Positions 46,652 to 55,289 of a DNA stretch of 64,000 nucleotides are shown here, piece after piece (the first letter of the stretch is position 1; each line of letters starts with the position of its first letter). The DNA is from Bacillus sp. OxB-1 (lineage in GTDB: Bacteria; Bacillota; Bacilli; Bacillales_A; Planococcaceae). Where the stretch lies: NCBI RefSeq assembly GCF_000829195.1, contig NZ_AP013294.1, forward strand, positions 2,181,001-2,245,000, given 5' to 3'. The translations under genes were made by a program, and so were the position numbers. The notes beneath the pieces are model-generated. The model saw nothing but the letters and a program-made list of their open reading frames with translations, was not told the origin of the DNA and did not search any database.

Positions 46652-47554
46652 CTATAGCTGGTCGTTGACAAACAATCTGTACATCCCGGTTTCGATCGGG
46701 CGCGAAACATGCGGTGCGATGAGCGCTACCGCTTCACAGACCTGTTTCACATCGACGCCCGTCTCGATGCCGAGCGTATCGAGCAGATGGACGACATCTT
46801 CCGTCGCGACATTGCCCGTGGCTCCCGGTGCGAAAGGACAGCCCCCGAGTCCACCCGCAGACATATCGAACCGGTCGACGCCTGCTTGCAACGCCGCATA
46901 AATATTAGCAATGGCCATTTTCCGCGTATCGTGGAAATGGGCCGTAATGAGAACGTTAGGCAACTCCTCTTTCAATCGTGAAAACAGCGCAAAACTTTCC
47001 CGCGGATTCGCCTTGCCGATCGTGTCTGCCACGCTGAGCTCGTCTGCCCCCATCGAGACGAACCGTTTGCAGAGCGACACGACATCCTCTATATCCATCT
47101 TTCCCTCATATGGACAATAAAACGCAGTGGAAATGCAGGCGCGCACAAAAATATTATCCTGTTTCAATTTCGCGATGACCGGTTCCAGCGCATCCAGCGC
47201 TTCCTCGGTCGAACGATTGATATTCTTTTTGTTGAATGAATTGCTCACCCCTACGAAAACAGCGACGCTTTGCGCATCCGCCTCCAACGCGAGTTCCGCG
47301 CCTTTAGCATTCGGCGCCAAGACGAACTGCCGGCCGACACGCGGTGTTTCCGCAACAATCTCTTTGGCGTCCGCCATTTGCGGCACCCATTTCGGGGATA
47401 CAAATGAAGTGAGCTCCATTTCCTGGATGCCTGCTTGCTGCAGCGCCTTGATGAATCCCAGTTTTTCCTGTGTTTCGACAAATTTCTTCTCGTTTTGTAG
47501 ACCATCCCGAGGTCCCACCTCGATAATTGTCACATTGTTTGGTAAAATGAACAT
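46652..47554 (-). CDS. Hydroxymethylglutaryl-CoA lyase
   Basis: Cleaves HMG-CoA to acetoacetate and acetyl-CoA, the last step of leucine breakdown. The 300 residues have an HMGL-like TIM barrel: EVGPRDGLQNE at the start, HFHDTRKMAIAN as metal site, and the catalytic cysteine in GGLGGCPFAPGATGN. ATG 47554 follows GAGGAGGGA. B. subtilis YngG is the likely counterpart. It diverges from a thiolase gene that could use the acetoacetyl unit. Confidence 0.93.
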   Translation of the reverse strand: MFILPNNVTIIEVGPRDGLQNEKKFVETQEKLGFIKALQQAGIQEMELTSFVSPKWVPQMADAKEIVAETPRVGRQFVLAPNAKGAELALEADAQSVAVFVGVSNSFNKKNINRSTEEALDALEPVIAKLKQDNIFVRACISTAFYCPYEGKMDIEDVVSLCKRFVSMGADELSVADTIGKANPRESFALFSRLKEELPNVLITAHFHDTRKMAIANIYAALQAGVDRFDMSAGGLGGCPFAPGATGNVATEDVVHLLDTLGIETGVDVKQVCEAVALIAPHVSRPIETGMYRLFVNDQL

Positions 47555-47573
47555 ACCATCCCTCCTCAATTCT

Positions 47574-47603
47574 ATTGTACTGAAGGGATGCTAGTAGAAT
47601 CAA
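47574..47603 (-). promoter_or_regulatory. Promoter of the HMG-CoA lyase gene
   Basis: Minus strand TTGATT (47598-47603), 18 bp, TACAAT (47574-47579). Confidence 0.5.
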
Positions 47604-47634
47604 TGGATTCATCCAAAATAAGGGGGAAAAGAAA

Positions 47635-48819
47635 GTGTCAACAGAAGTGGTTATCGTCAGTGCGGTCAGATCGCCGATCGGGTCGTTCCTCGGCTCGTTA
47701 AAAGATGTATCTGCACCTGAACTTGGGGCAATTGTGATTAAAGAAGCGTTAACGCGTGCAGGAGTGGCACCGGAACAAGTCGATGAAGTCATAATGGGGA
47801 ATGTACTTCAAGCGGGCCTCGGCCAGAATCCGGCGCGGCAAGCGTCCATGAAAGCGGGACTTCCGGAAACGGTCCCATCCATGACGATCAATAAAGTGTG
47901 TGGATCCGGATTGAAAGCCGTCCATTTAGCGAGACAGGCCATCGTGGCAGGAGATGCGGACATCGTCGTGGCGGGCGGGATGGAGAACATGAGCCAGGCG
48001 CCATACTTGGTGAAAAATGCGCGGGATGGCTTCAAGATGGGGGATCAGAAAGTCATCGACAGTATGATTACTGACGGATTATGGTGTGCATTCAATGATT
48101 ATCATATGGGAATCACAGCGGAAAATCTATGCGATCGCTACTCGATTTCGCGTGAGGAACAGGATGAGTTCGCTGCGCGTTCGCAAGCGAATGCGGCAGC
48201 TGCCATCGAGGCAGGCCGTTTCAAAGACGAAATTGTGCCGATCGAAATTCCGCAGCGGAAAGGCGAGCCCATCATTTTTGATACAGATGAGTATGTGAAA
48301 GCGAGTTCGACCGCTGCGAAGCTTGGCAAACTGCGTCCTGCATTCAAGAAGGATGGCAGTGTTACAGCCGGCAACGCTTCCGGCATCAATGACGGAGCCG
48401 CTGCATTTGTCATCATGTCCAAAGTGAAAGCGGACGAGCTTGGCCTGACGCCGCTTGCGACAATTGCAGCGAACGCGGGAGCAGGCGTCGATCCGTCCGT
48501 CATGGGAATCGGCCCGGTCCAAGCCGTGAAAAACGTATTGGCGAAGGCGGCTATGGAGTTGGCGGACATCGAGCTTGTGGAAGCGAACGAAGCGTTTGCG
48601 GCCCAGTCGCTCGCAGTCGACCGTGAACTCGGTTTCGATCACTCGAAATTGAATGTCAACGGAGGCGCCATTGCGCTCGGTCACCCGATCGGGGCAAGCG
48701 GTGCACGGATTTTGGTGACACTGCTTTATGAGATGAAGCGCCGTGACGCCAAAACGGGCCTTGCCACGCTGTGCATCGGCGGAGGCCAAGGAGTCGCAAC
48801 GATTGTAAAACGCCCATGA
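47635..48819 (+). CDS. Acetyl-CoA C-acetyltransferase (thiolase)
   Basis: Condenses or cleaves acetoacetyl-CoA. The 394 residues carry the acyl-enzyme cysteine C89 in [19 protein letters not shown], the histidine in [11 protein letters not shown] and the second cysteine in CIGGGQG. It starts at GTG 47635 behind AAGGGGGAAA. It is divergent from the HMG-CoA lyase, which suggests joint use in acetoacetate metabolism. Confidence 0.95.
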   Translation: MSTEVVIVSAVRSPIGSFLGSLKDVSAPELGAIVIKEALTRAGVAPEQVDEVIMGNVLQAGLGQNPARQASMKAGLPETVPSMTINKVCGSGLKAVHLARQAIVAGDADIVVAGGMENMSQAPYLVKNARDGFKMGDQKVIDSMITDGLWCAFNDYHMGITAENLCDRYSISREEQDEFAARSQANAAAAIEAGRFKDEIVPIEIPQRKGEPIIFDTDEYVKASSTAAKLGKLRPAFKKDGSVTAGNASGINDGAAAFVIMSKVKADELGLTPLATIAANAGAGVDPSVMGIGPVQAVKNVLAKAAMELADIELVEANEAFAAQSLAVDRELGFDHSKLNVNGGAIALGHPIGASGARILVTLLYEMKRRDAKTGLATLCIGGGQGVATIVKRP

Positions 48820-48842
48820 AGGTAGGCAGGTGAAGAAAAGAA

Positions 48843-49094
48843 ATGGCGAAGAAACGAAAACAAGCCGCCACTCCCAACAAGCGTGTCGATAGCGGGGAAC
48901 TCACGTTATCGGACGCGCTCAACGAGGATATGCTCGCCAAGCTGAAAGCGGCGAAGCAGGAACTCTCCGCAGCCGAACAAGCAAAAGAGGAGGAGCGCCA
49001 AGCCCGCCTCTTGCAGGAACGGAAAGAACGGGAGAAGAATAAAAGTTTCGCGGAGTTGCTCGATGAATACGGAGAGCACGGATCGAAATATTGA
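48843..49094 (+). CDS. YqkE-like DUF3886 protein
   Basis: An 83-residue, highly charged helical protein: LTLSDALNEDMLAKLKAAKQ, then a Glu/Lys/Arg-rich coiled coil, and REKNKSFAELLDEYG. These features match B. subtilis YqkE, which is next to yqkD there; here a YqkD-like gene is 2.2 kb away. Function unknown. Confidence 0.75.
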   Translation: MAKKRKQAATPNKRVDSGELTLSDALNEDMLAKLKAAKQELSAAEQAKEEERQARLLQERKEREKNKSFAELLDEYGEHGSKY

Positions 49095-49102
49095 TCGGAT
49101 TT

Positions 49103-49130
49103 GCACTGGCCTTGCGCCGGTGCTTTTTTT
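49103..49130 (+). terminator. Intrinsic terminator
   Basis: GCACTGGC and GCCGGTGC arms followed by TTTTTTT. Confidence 0.82.
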
Positions 49131-49248
49131 GTGAGGAAAGTGAGACGGCGCTTACCATCAGCAAGCCAGTTGCAATGGCTGGTTCTGGAACATTTCGGTA
49201 ATCAAGTCGTTATGTTATAGAGGGAGGGTTGCTCTTTGGATACCTGTT

Positions 49249-49650
49249 GTGTTATTAATCCTGCTATATAGGTATCGAAGGAAAGGGGCGAATTGGACTG
49301 CACCTTTTGCCTTTATCTTATGTTTATCGCTTGGTGTCGGTGCTTTCGGTCAATTGTGGCTGCATGAAGCAGAATCCCGTTTCACGATGGACAAATGGGC
49401 AGCAGAGCCTAGGGAACGCGTTTGGATGGTAGATGATATGCTGTCGCAACATGATTTGATTGGAATGGATGTGTTATCGATAGAAAGAATCCTTGGTAAA
49501 GAATCGGACATGTCTTATTTTGAAGCGCCTGGACAATTGGTGTATTATCTTGGTAATGAGCGTGGGCTCATTTCGATTGATAGCGAGTGGCTTGTCATCA
49601 ATCTGGATGAAAAAGAAATCGCAACAGATGTACGAATCATGCGTGATTGA
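49249..49650 (+). CDS. Hypothetical membrane-anchored protein
   Basis: About 133 residues from GTG 49249: one N-terminal helix (APFAFILCLSLGVGAFG), then a small domain LIGMDVLSIERILGKES..QLVYYLGNERGLISIDSEWL that looks like a SmpA/BamE-type two-layer fold. The start is uncertain: AGGGAGGG (49221-49228) is 20 bp from this GTG, while the TTG closer to it is out of frame and soon stops. A lost start or small frameshift is possible. Family not recognised. Confidence 0.55.
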   Translation: MLLILLYRYRRKGANWTAPFAFILCLSLGVGAFGQLWLHEAESRFTMDKWAAEPRERVWMVDDMLSQHDLIGMDVLSIERILGKESDMSYFEAPGQLVYYLGNERGLISIDSEWLVINLDEKEIATDVRIMRD

Positions 49651-49672
49651 CTTCTCACTGAAGCAGTCAAGA

Positions 49673-49711
49673 AAAAACGCCGGTCCGCTACGAGGCGGGC
49701 CAGCGTTTGTT
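49673..49711. terminator. Bidirectional terminator
   Basis: AACGCCGGTCCG and CGGGCCAGCGTT arms, A-run before and T-rich run after. It serves the hypothetical gene and the convergent spore-protein gene. Confidence 0.75.
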
Positions 49712-49978
49712 TCATTTCTGGGCCAATTGCTGTTGGGCGAGCTTAATCATTTCTTTGACCATATTGCCGCCGATCAGTCCGCCGATTTTGCCGGCTTGTT
49801 CTGCGGTTAGTTTTCCGTTATAGCCGCGGGTTAAGGGGATCCCCAGTTCCTTGGCGATTTCAAATTTGGCGCCGTCCGGGTCGTCGACTTGATACCCTTT
49901 TTCCTGCACGACGTCCTGTTTCAATTGATTCAACGCTGGACGGGCTTCTGGCACTAAGATGCGGTTATTTTTAGCCAT
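49712..49978 (-). CDS. Alpha/beta-type small acid-soluble spore protein
   Basis: Coats and protects spore DNA and is degraded in germination. The 88 residues match the family: FEIAKELGIPL near the protease site and GYNGKLTAEQAGKIGG with VKEMIKLAQQ at the C-terminus. ATG 49978 is chosen with AAAGGAGG spaced 7 bp away. Monocistronic. Confidence 0.95.
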   Translation of the reverse strand: MAKNNRILVPEARPALNQLKQDVVQEKGYQVDDPDGAKFEIAKELGIPLTRGYNGKLTAEQAGKIGGLIGGNMVKEMIKLAQQQLAQK

Positions 49979-50022
49979 TTTCATTCCTCCTTTGTTGTTA
50001 TCGGGATTCAGTACTTGGGAAA

Positions 50023-50050
50023 TAGTAGACAATGGAATCGTACTGCATGC
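50023..50050 (-). promoter_or_regulatory. Candidate sigmaG promoter of the SASP gene
   Basis: Minus strand GCATG (50046-50050), 16 bp, TCTACTA (50023-50029), five of seven matches to CATACTA. SASP genes are transcribed by sigmaG. Confidence 0.45.
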
Positions 50051-50233
50051 TTTCAATTTGAGATGGAGTTCCAGGAGTTTAATCGGGCACTTTGCCTAGT
50101 GTCAAAGCCATAATTGGATACAATTTTGTTGTTGTTTCGTAATTATTTCAGATTAAAAAAAGAAGTGAATTAGGGTAAAGGGTAATGATGAATTGTTTTG
50201 CGAGATAGGGAATGGATGAGTTCGCCTCTCTAA

Positions 50234-50262
50234 TTGAAAGAATGAGCGATTTATTATATACT
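50234..50262 (+). promoter_or_regulatory. SigmaA promoter of the truncated hydrolase
   Basis: TTGAAA (50234-50239), 17 bp, TATACT (50257-50262). The promoter and ribosome-binding site survive although the gene is destroyed. The rest of 50051-50346 shows no gene. Confidence 0.65.
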
Positions 50263-50346
50263 AAAAATTAGTATCATAGAACTAGTTTTAATTAAAGTAG
50301 ATATGATCAATAGTCTAGTCTTTTTGAATTAAAGGGAGGGTTCTTT

Positions 50347-50496
50347 ATGAATCAAAATATCCTTTTTCGTAATAATGTAAACATCACGGGCAAAGGGACA
50401 AAGACGATGATATTTGCGCCGGGATTCGGATGTGATCAGAATATGTGGAGGTTGGTGGCCCCGTTTTTCGAAGAACACTTTCGTGTCATCCTTTTC
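50347..50496 (+). pseudogene. N-terminal fragment of an RsbQ-like alpha/beta hydrolase
   Basis: AAAGGGAGGG and ATG 50347 open about 50 residues matching the RsbQ-like start: [25 protein letters not shown] and FRVILF. The nucleophile, acid and histidine are absent. At about 50490-50496 the sequence jumps into the middle of a GGDEF domain in another frame, ending the reading a few codons later. Confidence 0.75.
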
Positions 50497-50759
50497 TTGT
50501 CGCCCGTTATGGGGGAGAAGAATTCGCAATGATTCTTCCGAACACCGATCAAACAGAGGCCATGAAAATAGCCGAGAGAATCCGTTCCCATGTCGAAAAA
50601 GCCAATTGGGGGACGCCGCCTATCACGATCAGTATAGGGGTGGCGACGGGTATGTCAGGCGATAGCGGAAATGTTTTGCAATCAAAAGCGGATCGCGCCC
50701 TTTATGCGTCCAAAGAACGGGGCCGCAATCGGGTCACCCATGCCGGCGAGTTGTTATGA
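50496..50759 (+). pseudogene. C-terminal fragment of a GGDEF (diguanylate cyclase) protein
   Basis: From [15 protein letters not shown] to SKADRALYASKERGRNRV this is the second half of a GGDEF domain, including the GGEEF active-site loop. The first half and any sensor domains are missing, and there is no start codon of its own. It is joined to the hydrolase fragment by a deletion. An RsbQ-like hydrolase followed by a signalling protein is a known operon type (rsbQ-rsbP), so the two were probably adjacent genes. Confidence 0.75.
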
Positions 50760-50790
50760 TCGTCGTGATGGTGGGGATCGAAGTAGATGT

Positions 50791-51230
50791 CTCAAGTTCT
50801 TATTAAAACAAGTTTTTATAGTAGTACCTATATCTTTACTCATAACTCTATTTCTGACCTTTCAAGAGAAAGAGATTAAGGAGGAATTTATGAATAAAGA
50901 ACCCAAAATGACTATTGTCGAAAGAACAGTTGAGGAACGAAGAGTTGAAGTAAATATAGACGACAAGTTTGAAATTGATCATGATCAATTAGCTTTTGAA
51001 ACAAATAAAGAGGGAAAGTTTATATCATAACCAATAATGTGCAAAAAGAAGAAAAAAGAATAATGTATTCAATAATTGAGGAAGAAATTTCACCAATTAT
51101 GATGGAGATTAATGGTGAAAAAACCAGGTATTATATATTTACCGTTCCAAAACAAGGCGAGGCCAAGGTAGATTTTACTTTATCGGGGTTGCCAAACGGG
51201 AAGCACATTGTGTATATATATTCCAATTAG
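50791..51230 (+). pseudogene. Frameshifted small membrane-protein gene
   Basis: Frame 1 holds a hydrophobic helix (QVFIVVPISLLITLFLTF), then MNKEPKMTIVERTVEERRVEV to FETNKEGK before a stop at 51030. From about 51012 another frame continues plausibly (GKVYIITNNVQKEEK, EKTRYYIFTVPKQGEAK) to 51230. One base change in GAGGGAAAG would join them. The 5' end runs into the GGDEF fragment without a start. ATG 50890 has a strong TAAGGAGGA site, so a 46-residue peptide may still be made. Family unknown. Confidence 0.5.
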
Positions 51231-51430
51231 AATAATGCACAATTCAAAACGTATACCCATTAAATAAAAGAATTATCTCCAAACATTTCAGCTTGTATAA
51301 GTGCTTTCATTTTTTAGGGTAAGCGTACTTTGAAGCGCAAAATAGTACTTCAAACGGATGCAATTTACTGATCAAAGCAACACATGTAGCCTTGATAAAG
51401 TTCAATAAAAAATAAAAAATTTACACATAG

Positions 51431-51464
51431 AAAAAGCATGGTCCCGCGGAACCATGCTTTTTCT
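51431..51464. terminator. Strong hairpin terminator
   Basis: AAAAAGCATGGT and ACCATGCTTTTT are perfect 12-bp arms around CCCGCGGA, with T-runs on both strands. Confidence 0.9.
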
Positions 51465-51466
51465 TA

Positions 51467-52022
51467 CCCCTGAAATACCGGGGAGCACCGGAAAATTTGA
51501 TAGTTTTCCATAATACAAACTGTTCTTTCTGACGATCTTGTAACGCCCGCCAGTGCAGTTTGTTCGATCTGACCCGTATGCCGTTTCGGCGAGGACGCCA
51601 ATCTTCCTATCCTAACGGTGCCAGTCTCCCAGTAGCACTTCCACAAAAAACTTCACCTCTACTGCTCGGTTCACGAGTGGTTGAAACGGATGACTCTCCG
51701 TTCTGTACGAGTGTCCCTGTCGCCAGCAAAGCAAATTTTCCGCCAAGGCTGTGCATTTCTACGCCGGAACGTCGTGCAGGTTGCTCGTCTGCGCCGCTGT
51801 CCCGTCGGTCGTTCTGCCTTGTATTGTTATATTACCCGCCTCACCGTTTCATAAACCTTTCTTTTAAAAATGTTTTCAATTGTTTTCTAATGGTCCACGA
51901 TACCCAACTTTTCATGTATAGTAGAGAAAGAATATCTAAGATTAGTTGGCCAACCTGTGCCTGATTGCTTGTTTTGGGTGGATTGGCCGCAAAAGCTCAG
52001 CTTTGAAAGGAAGTCCTGTTGT
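51467..52022. other. Gene-free block between terminator and exporter gene
   Basis: The first 370 bp (to about 51840) are richer in GC than the AT-rich sequence on both sides. Reading frames are open on both strands, but they are rich in Pro, Ser and Arg and have no ribosome-binding site, so I do not call a protein. The rest is AT-rich leader; a TATAGT stands near 51917. It may be a remnant of foreign DNA or a structured RNA. Confidence 0.4.
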
Positions 52023-52925
52023 GTGAGGAAACTATTTTCGAAAACGACGATTGCTCTGTTGCTCCTCATTTTTTTCTGGGGGGCGAGCTGGTCTGTCTAT
52101 AAAATGGCGTTGCCTTATACACCGCCTCTATTGTTTGCGGGAATGCGCGCGTTGATTGGCGGTTTATTGCTGGCTGCTTTCATGTTTGCCAAAAGAAGTG
52201 AAATTCAGTGGAGGAGACACTGGAAAAAGTACATCATTTCCGCCATTTTTAATTCCATCCTCTTTTTTGGATTGCAGACGATCGGTCTTATCTATTTACC
52301 GGGGGGCTTGTTCTCGGTGCTAGTCTATTTCCAGCCGGTGCTGCTTGGAATTTTCGCGTGGTTGTGGCTTGGGGAATATATGGCGCCCGTGAAGATTCTC
52401 GGATTGTTCGTCGGTTTCATCGGTATTATCATCGTCAGCCTTGATGGACTGCATGTGCACATCTCGGTTATCGGTGTCGTTCTCGGTCTGTTGACGGCAC
52501 TCTGTTGGGCGCTCGGAACGGTGTATGTCAAGAAAGTGAGCCGGGAAATCAATGCGTTTTGGATGGTCGCGATGCAAAGTATAATCGGCGGCTCTGTGTT
52601 ACTCAGTGTGGGTTCCATTACGGAAAGCTGGTCTGCCATTGAGTGGAATATCCCTGTTTTTGCGGGTATCGGATATGGCGCAACGTTCGGCATCCCGATT
52701 TCCTATGTAATCTATTACACATTGGTCAATGCGGGCGAGGCAAGCAAGGTCGGTTCGTTCACCTTTCTCGTTCCAATCATTGCCGTTTTCATCGGCACGG
52801 TGTTCTTTGGAGAACCGTTGACGTTTACGCTGCTCATTGGCTTGGCACTTGTCGGATTGAGCATTTATTTTGTGAATTATAATGGGAGGCCGAGAGAACT
52901 TCCCGTACATAAGGAGAACGTATGA
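52023..52925 (+). CDS. EamA/DMT-family transporter
   Basis: A 300-residue carrier with ten predicted helices in two EamA repeats (FFWGASWSVYKMALPYTPP; WNIPVFAGIGYGATFGIPI). GTG 52023 follows GAAAGGAAG. It overlaps the IclR-type regulator by 4 bp, so both are co-expressed and the carrier probably exports or imports a compound sensed by that regulator. With the neighbouring 5-oxoproline genes, an amino-acid-like substrate is possible. Confidence 0.85.
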   Translation: MRKLFSKTTIALLLLIFFWGASWSVYKMALPYTPPLLFAGMRALIGGLLLAAFMFAKRSEIQWRRHWKKYIISAIFNSILFFGLQTIGLIYLPGGLFSVLVYFQPVLLGIFAWLWLGEYMAPVKILGLFVGFIGIIIVSLDGLHVHISVIGVVLGLLTALCWALGTVYVKKVSREINAFWMVAMQSIIGGSVLLSVGSITESWSAIEWNIPVFAGIGYGATFGIPISYVIYYTLVNAGEASKVGSFTFLVPIIAVFIGTVFFGEPLTFTLLIGLALVGLSIYFVNYNGRPRELPVHKENV

Positions 52926-53677
52926 ACAATAAAAACAAAACGGTCGTCCGTTCAATGGAGATTTTAAATTTATTCATCGATCATGCGGAGTTGACTTTCC
53001 AGGAAATCATTGAGATCTCGGGCATTCCGAAAACGTCAGTGTACCGCATGTTGCAGTCGTTAGAGGAGATGGGTCTGTTGGAAAAAGGAGCCGATGCGAA
53101 ATATCGGCTCGGGCTACTGTTCTTGAAGTTCGGGCATTTGGTGTTGGCGCGTCTGGATATCCGGAAAATTGCGTATCCGATCATGGAAGCGCTCCATAAA
53201 GAAGTGAAAGAGGCCATCAACCTCATCGTGCGGGAAGGGGAAGAGGCGATTTATATCGAGAAGATCGATATGTACCAAAAAGTCCGGCTCTATACGGCAA
53301 TCGGCCGGCGGAGCCCGCTGTATGCGGGAGCGTGTTCCCGTGTCATTCTGTCACACTTGCCGGAGGATGAAATCGACTCGTATTTGGAGCAGGTGGAGCT
53401 GAAACCTTTTGCATTGGGCACGATCACCGATAAGACCGTATTAGCGGAATCGATTCGCCTAGCGAGGAGCGAAGGGTATACGGTTAGCCATTCGGAGCTC
53501 GAGAATCATACATCGGCCATCGCTGCACCGATTTTCAACCACAAAAAGCAGGTCATTGCGGGCATCAGCATCGCCGGCATCGAAGCAAATTACCAAAATG
53601 GCCAAGTTGAAATTCTGCGGGATAAAGTGATCGAGGCGGCAAAAGAGATTTCTGAACGGTTGGGGTACGAGGAATGA
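52922..53677 (+). CDS. IclR-family regulator (KipR-like)
   Basis: A 251-residue repressor: N-terminal winged helix (LTFQEIIEISGIPKTSVYRM), then the IclR ligand domain (AIYIEKIDMYQKVRLYTAIG, PLYAGACSRVILSHL, HSELENHTSAIAAPIFN). The N-terminus NKTVVRSMEILNLF is typical of KipR, which represses the kip operon in B. subtilis. The kip/pxp genes lie 0.6 kb downstream, so control of those is likely. A strong terminator follows. Confidence 0.88.
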   Translation: MNNKNKTVVRSMEILNLFIDHAELTFQEIIEISGIPKTSVYRMLQSLEEMGLLEKGADAKYRLGLLFLKFGHLVLARLDIRKIAYPIMEALHKEVKEAINLIVREGEEAIYIEKIDMYQKVRLYTAIGRRSPLYAGACSRVILSHLPEDEIDSYLEQVELKPFALGTITDKTVLAESIRLARSEGYTVSHSELENHTSAIAAPIFNHKKQVIAGISIAGIEANYQNGQVEILRDKVIEAAKEISERLGYEE

Positions 53678-53826
53678 AAAAATAGGGATTTTTGAAATCA
53701 GCCTAATCGATGGCTGTTAAATAAGAGGTAGAAACAAGCTTGGTGATTTGTAATGAATTTTATAAATATCAACAGGCATGATTACATTGTTTAATTTCAT
53801 AAAGGATTATTCAACAATCTATATAG

Positions 53827-53872
53827 AATCCCGCCGAAAGCTGACAGAACCAGCTTTCGGCGGGATTTTCTT
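53827..53872 (+). terminator. Intrinsic terminator after the IclR gene
   Basis: AATCCCGCCGAAAGCT and AGCTTTCGGCGGGATT form a perfect 16-bp stem followed by TTCTTTT. Confidence 0.9.
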
Positions 53873-54182
53873 TTGCACTTAAAAGCTGAACTCGCTTCTC
53901 AACCGTCTATATCTTTTTTTTAGCGTGATAATGATTTAAAAAAATTTCACAATATTGTCGGGCAGTCACTCTTAAGATCAAAATATATGCCTACACGCCC
54001 CATGAGTAATGCGATAGAGCGTCAAGTAACAGTCAAAGGACCTCTCTTGAAAGATGAAAAAGTTAAAGGAAACCAGGCAGTGCAGGTATCTGTTGAACTC
54101 TTTCAAAAAGCTAGATCGAGGGCTGTATCTGGCGAAATACGAATCAATGATCCTGCTGGAAACATACATCTTGAGACGCCAG

Positions 54183-54257
54183 GTAGAAACCCTGCGGGAC
54201 AAAGTGATTGGGACCGCACAAAAAATATCGGAACGGTTAGGATATACAGCTGAATAA
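54183..54257 (+). pseudogene. C-terminal fossil of a second IclR-type regulator
   Basis: Codons 54183-54257 read VETLRDKVIGTAQKISERLG and end a few residues later; the end of the intact regulator reads VEILRDKVIEAAKEISERLG. About 17 of 20 residues agree. Upstream sequence from 53980 does not resemble the rest of the family and has no start. It is a relic of a duplicated or replaced regulator. Confidence 0.6.
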
Positions 54258-54269
54258 TTGTGAAAATGA

Positions 54270-54308
54270 AAAGCAGACGGAGAATCGACCTCCGTCTGCT
54301 TATTTTAA
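54270..54308. terminator. Bidirectional terminator
   Basis: AAGCAGACGGAG and CTCCGTCTGCTT flank AATCGAC, then ATTTT. It overlaps the last codons of pxpC on the minus strand. Confidence 0.85.
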
Positions 54309-55289
54309 TTTCAAATCAATCCCGATTTTTATATCTTTCAGAATCCGTTCGTTGAATTGCAGTTGCAGTTCAGCTTCTTCCAGTGAAACTTCTTCGAACT
54401 GGATAGTAGCGTTCGGTTGCAGTTGGGCGAGTGTCGGCAAGTCGGCAGTGATGACTTGGGCGATTTTCGGGTAGCCGCCGGTCGTTTGGCGGTCCGCCAT
54501 AAGGATGATCGGCTGGCCGTTCGACGGGATTTGGACGGTGCCGTACGTGACGCCCTCTGACAGCAGTTCGAATTTCTGTTCCAATGAAAGTGCGGTGCCC
54601 GTGAACCGGAAGCCCATCCGGTCAGCATCGGTCGTCAGTGTGTACTGTTCCTCGTAAAGCCTTTGTCGGCTGGCTGTGTCGAAGCGTGCGAATTCGGTGC
54701 CCCGGACTACCCGGATGCGCTCTTTCCTGCCGAACCGGAGCAATTCATCATACCGACGGACGGACCATTTTGCCGGTTCCCGTTCGAGCTGTTCGAGAAT
54801 GGTTTGATTGCGTTCGGAAAAGGAAGTGCCGATGGCGAGCCGGTCTCCTTTTTTCAAAGCTCTTCCCTGAAATCCTCCGATGCCCGCTTTCAAGTATGTG
54901 CTTTTGCTTCCCATCACTGCAGGCACGTCAAATCCTCCAGCTACCGCTACATAGGCACGGCTTCCTTGCCGCGCCGCTTTGAATTTAAGAATCGACCCTT
55001 TCCGGATCAGCAGTGGACGCCATGTCGGGGCCGGTTCGCTATCGATTAATGCGGTCAGGTCGGCTCCTGTGATGGCGACAACGGTGTCCCTTTCGAATTG
55101 CAGACTCGTCCCGAACATCGTCACTTCGAGTGCCCCTTCGTTTTCCGGGTTGCCTACAAGCCAATTGGCAATCCGCAATGAGTATGGATCCATCGCGCCA
55201 CTGGCGATGACGCCGAATTGCTGGTAGCCATATCTCCCTTTATCTTGGATTGTTGCCAAAGCACCTGGGTGCAGAACGTGGATCGTCAT
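54300..55289 (-). CDS. pxpC: 5-oxoprolinase subunit C (KipA)
   Basis: One part of the ATP-dependent 5-oxoprolinase PxpABC that opens pyroglutamate to glutamate. The 329 residues belong to the biotin-dependent carboxyltransferase-like (AHS2) family: HPGALATIQDKGRYGYQQFG, SGAMDPYSLRIANWLVGNPE and LMADRQTTGGYPKIAQV. It overlaps pxpB by 4 bp. In B. subtilis it is KipA, which counteracts KipI. Confidence 0.94.
   Translation of the reverse strand: MTIHVLHPGALATIQDKGRYGYQQFGVIASGAMDPYSLRIANWLVGNPENEGALEVTMFGTSLQFERDTVVAITGADLTALIDSEPAPTWRPLLIRKGSILKFKAARQGSRAYVAVAGGFDVPAVMGSKSTYLKAGIGGFQGRALKKGDRLAIGTSFSERNQTILEQLEREPAKWSVRRYDELLRFGRKERIRVVRGTEFARFDTASRQRLYEEQYTLTTDADRMGFRFTGTALSLEQKFELLSEGVTYGTVQIPSNGQPIILMADRQTTGGYPKIAQVITADLPTLAQLQPNATIQFEEVSLEEAELQLQFNERILKDIKIGIDLKLK

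Noticed and set aside
51560..51964. 134-codon open frame in the GC-rich gap
   Set aside because: Pro/Ser/Arg-rich, no ribosome-binding site, and its downstream end overlaps the leader of the exporter gene.
53987..54253. 88-codon frame after the IclR terminator
   Set aside because: No ribosome-binding site. The overlapping other frame carries the recognisable IclR tail, so this region is relic DNA.
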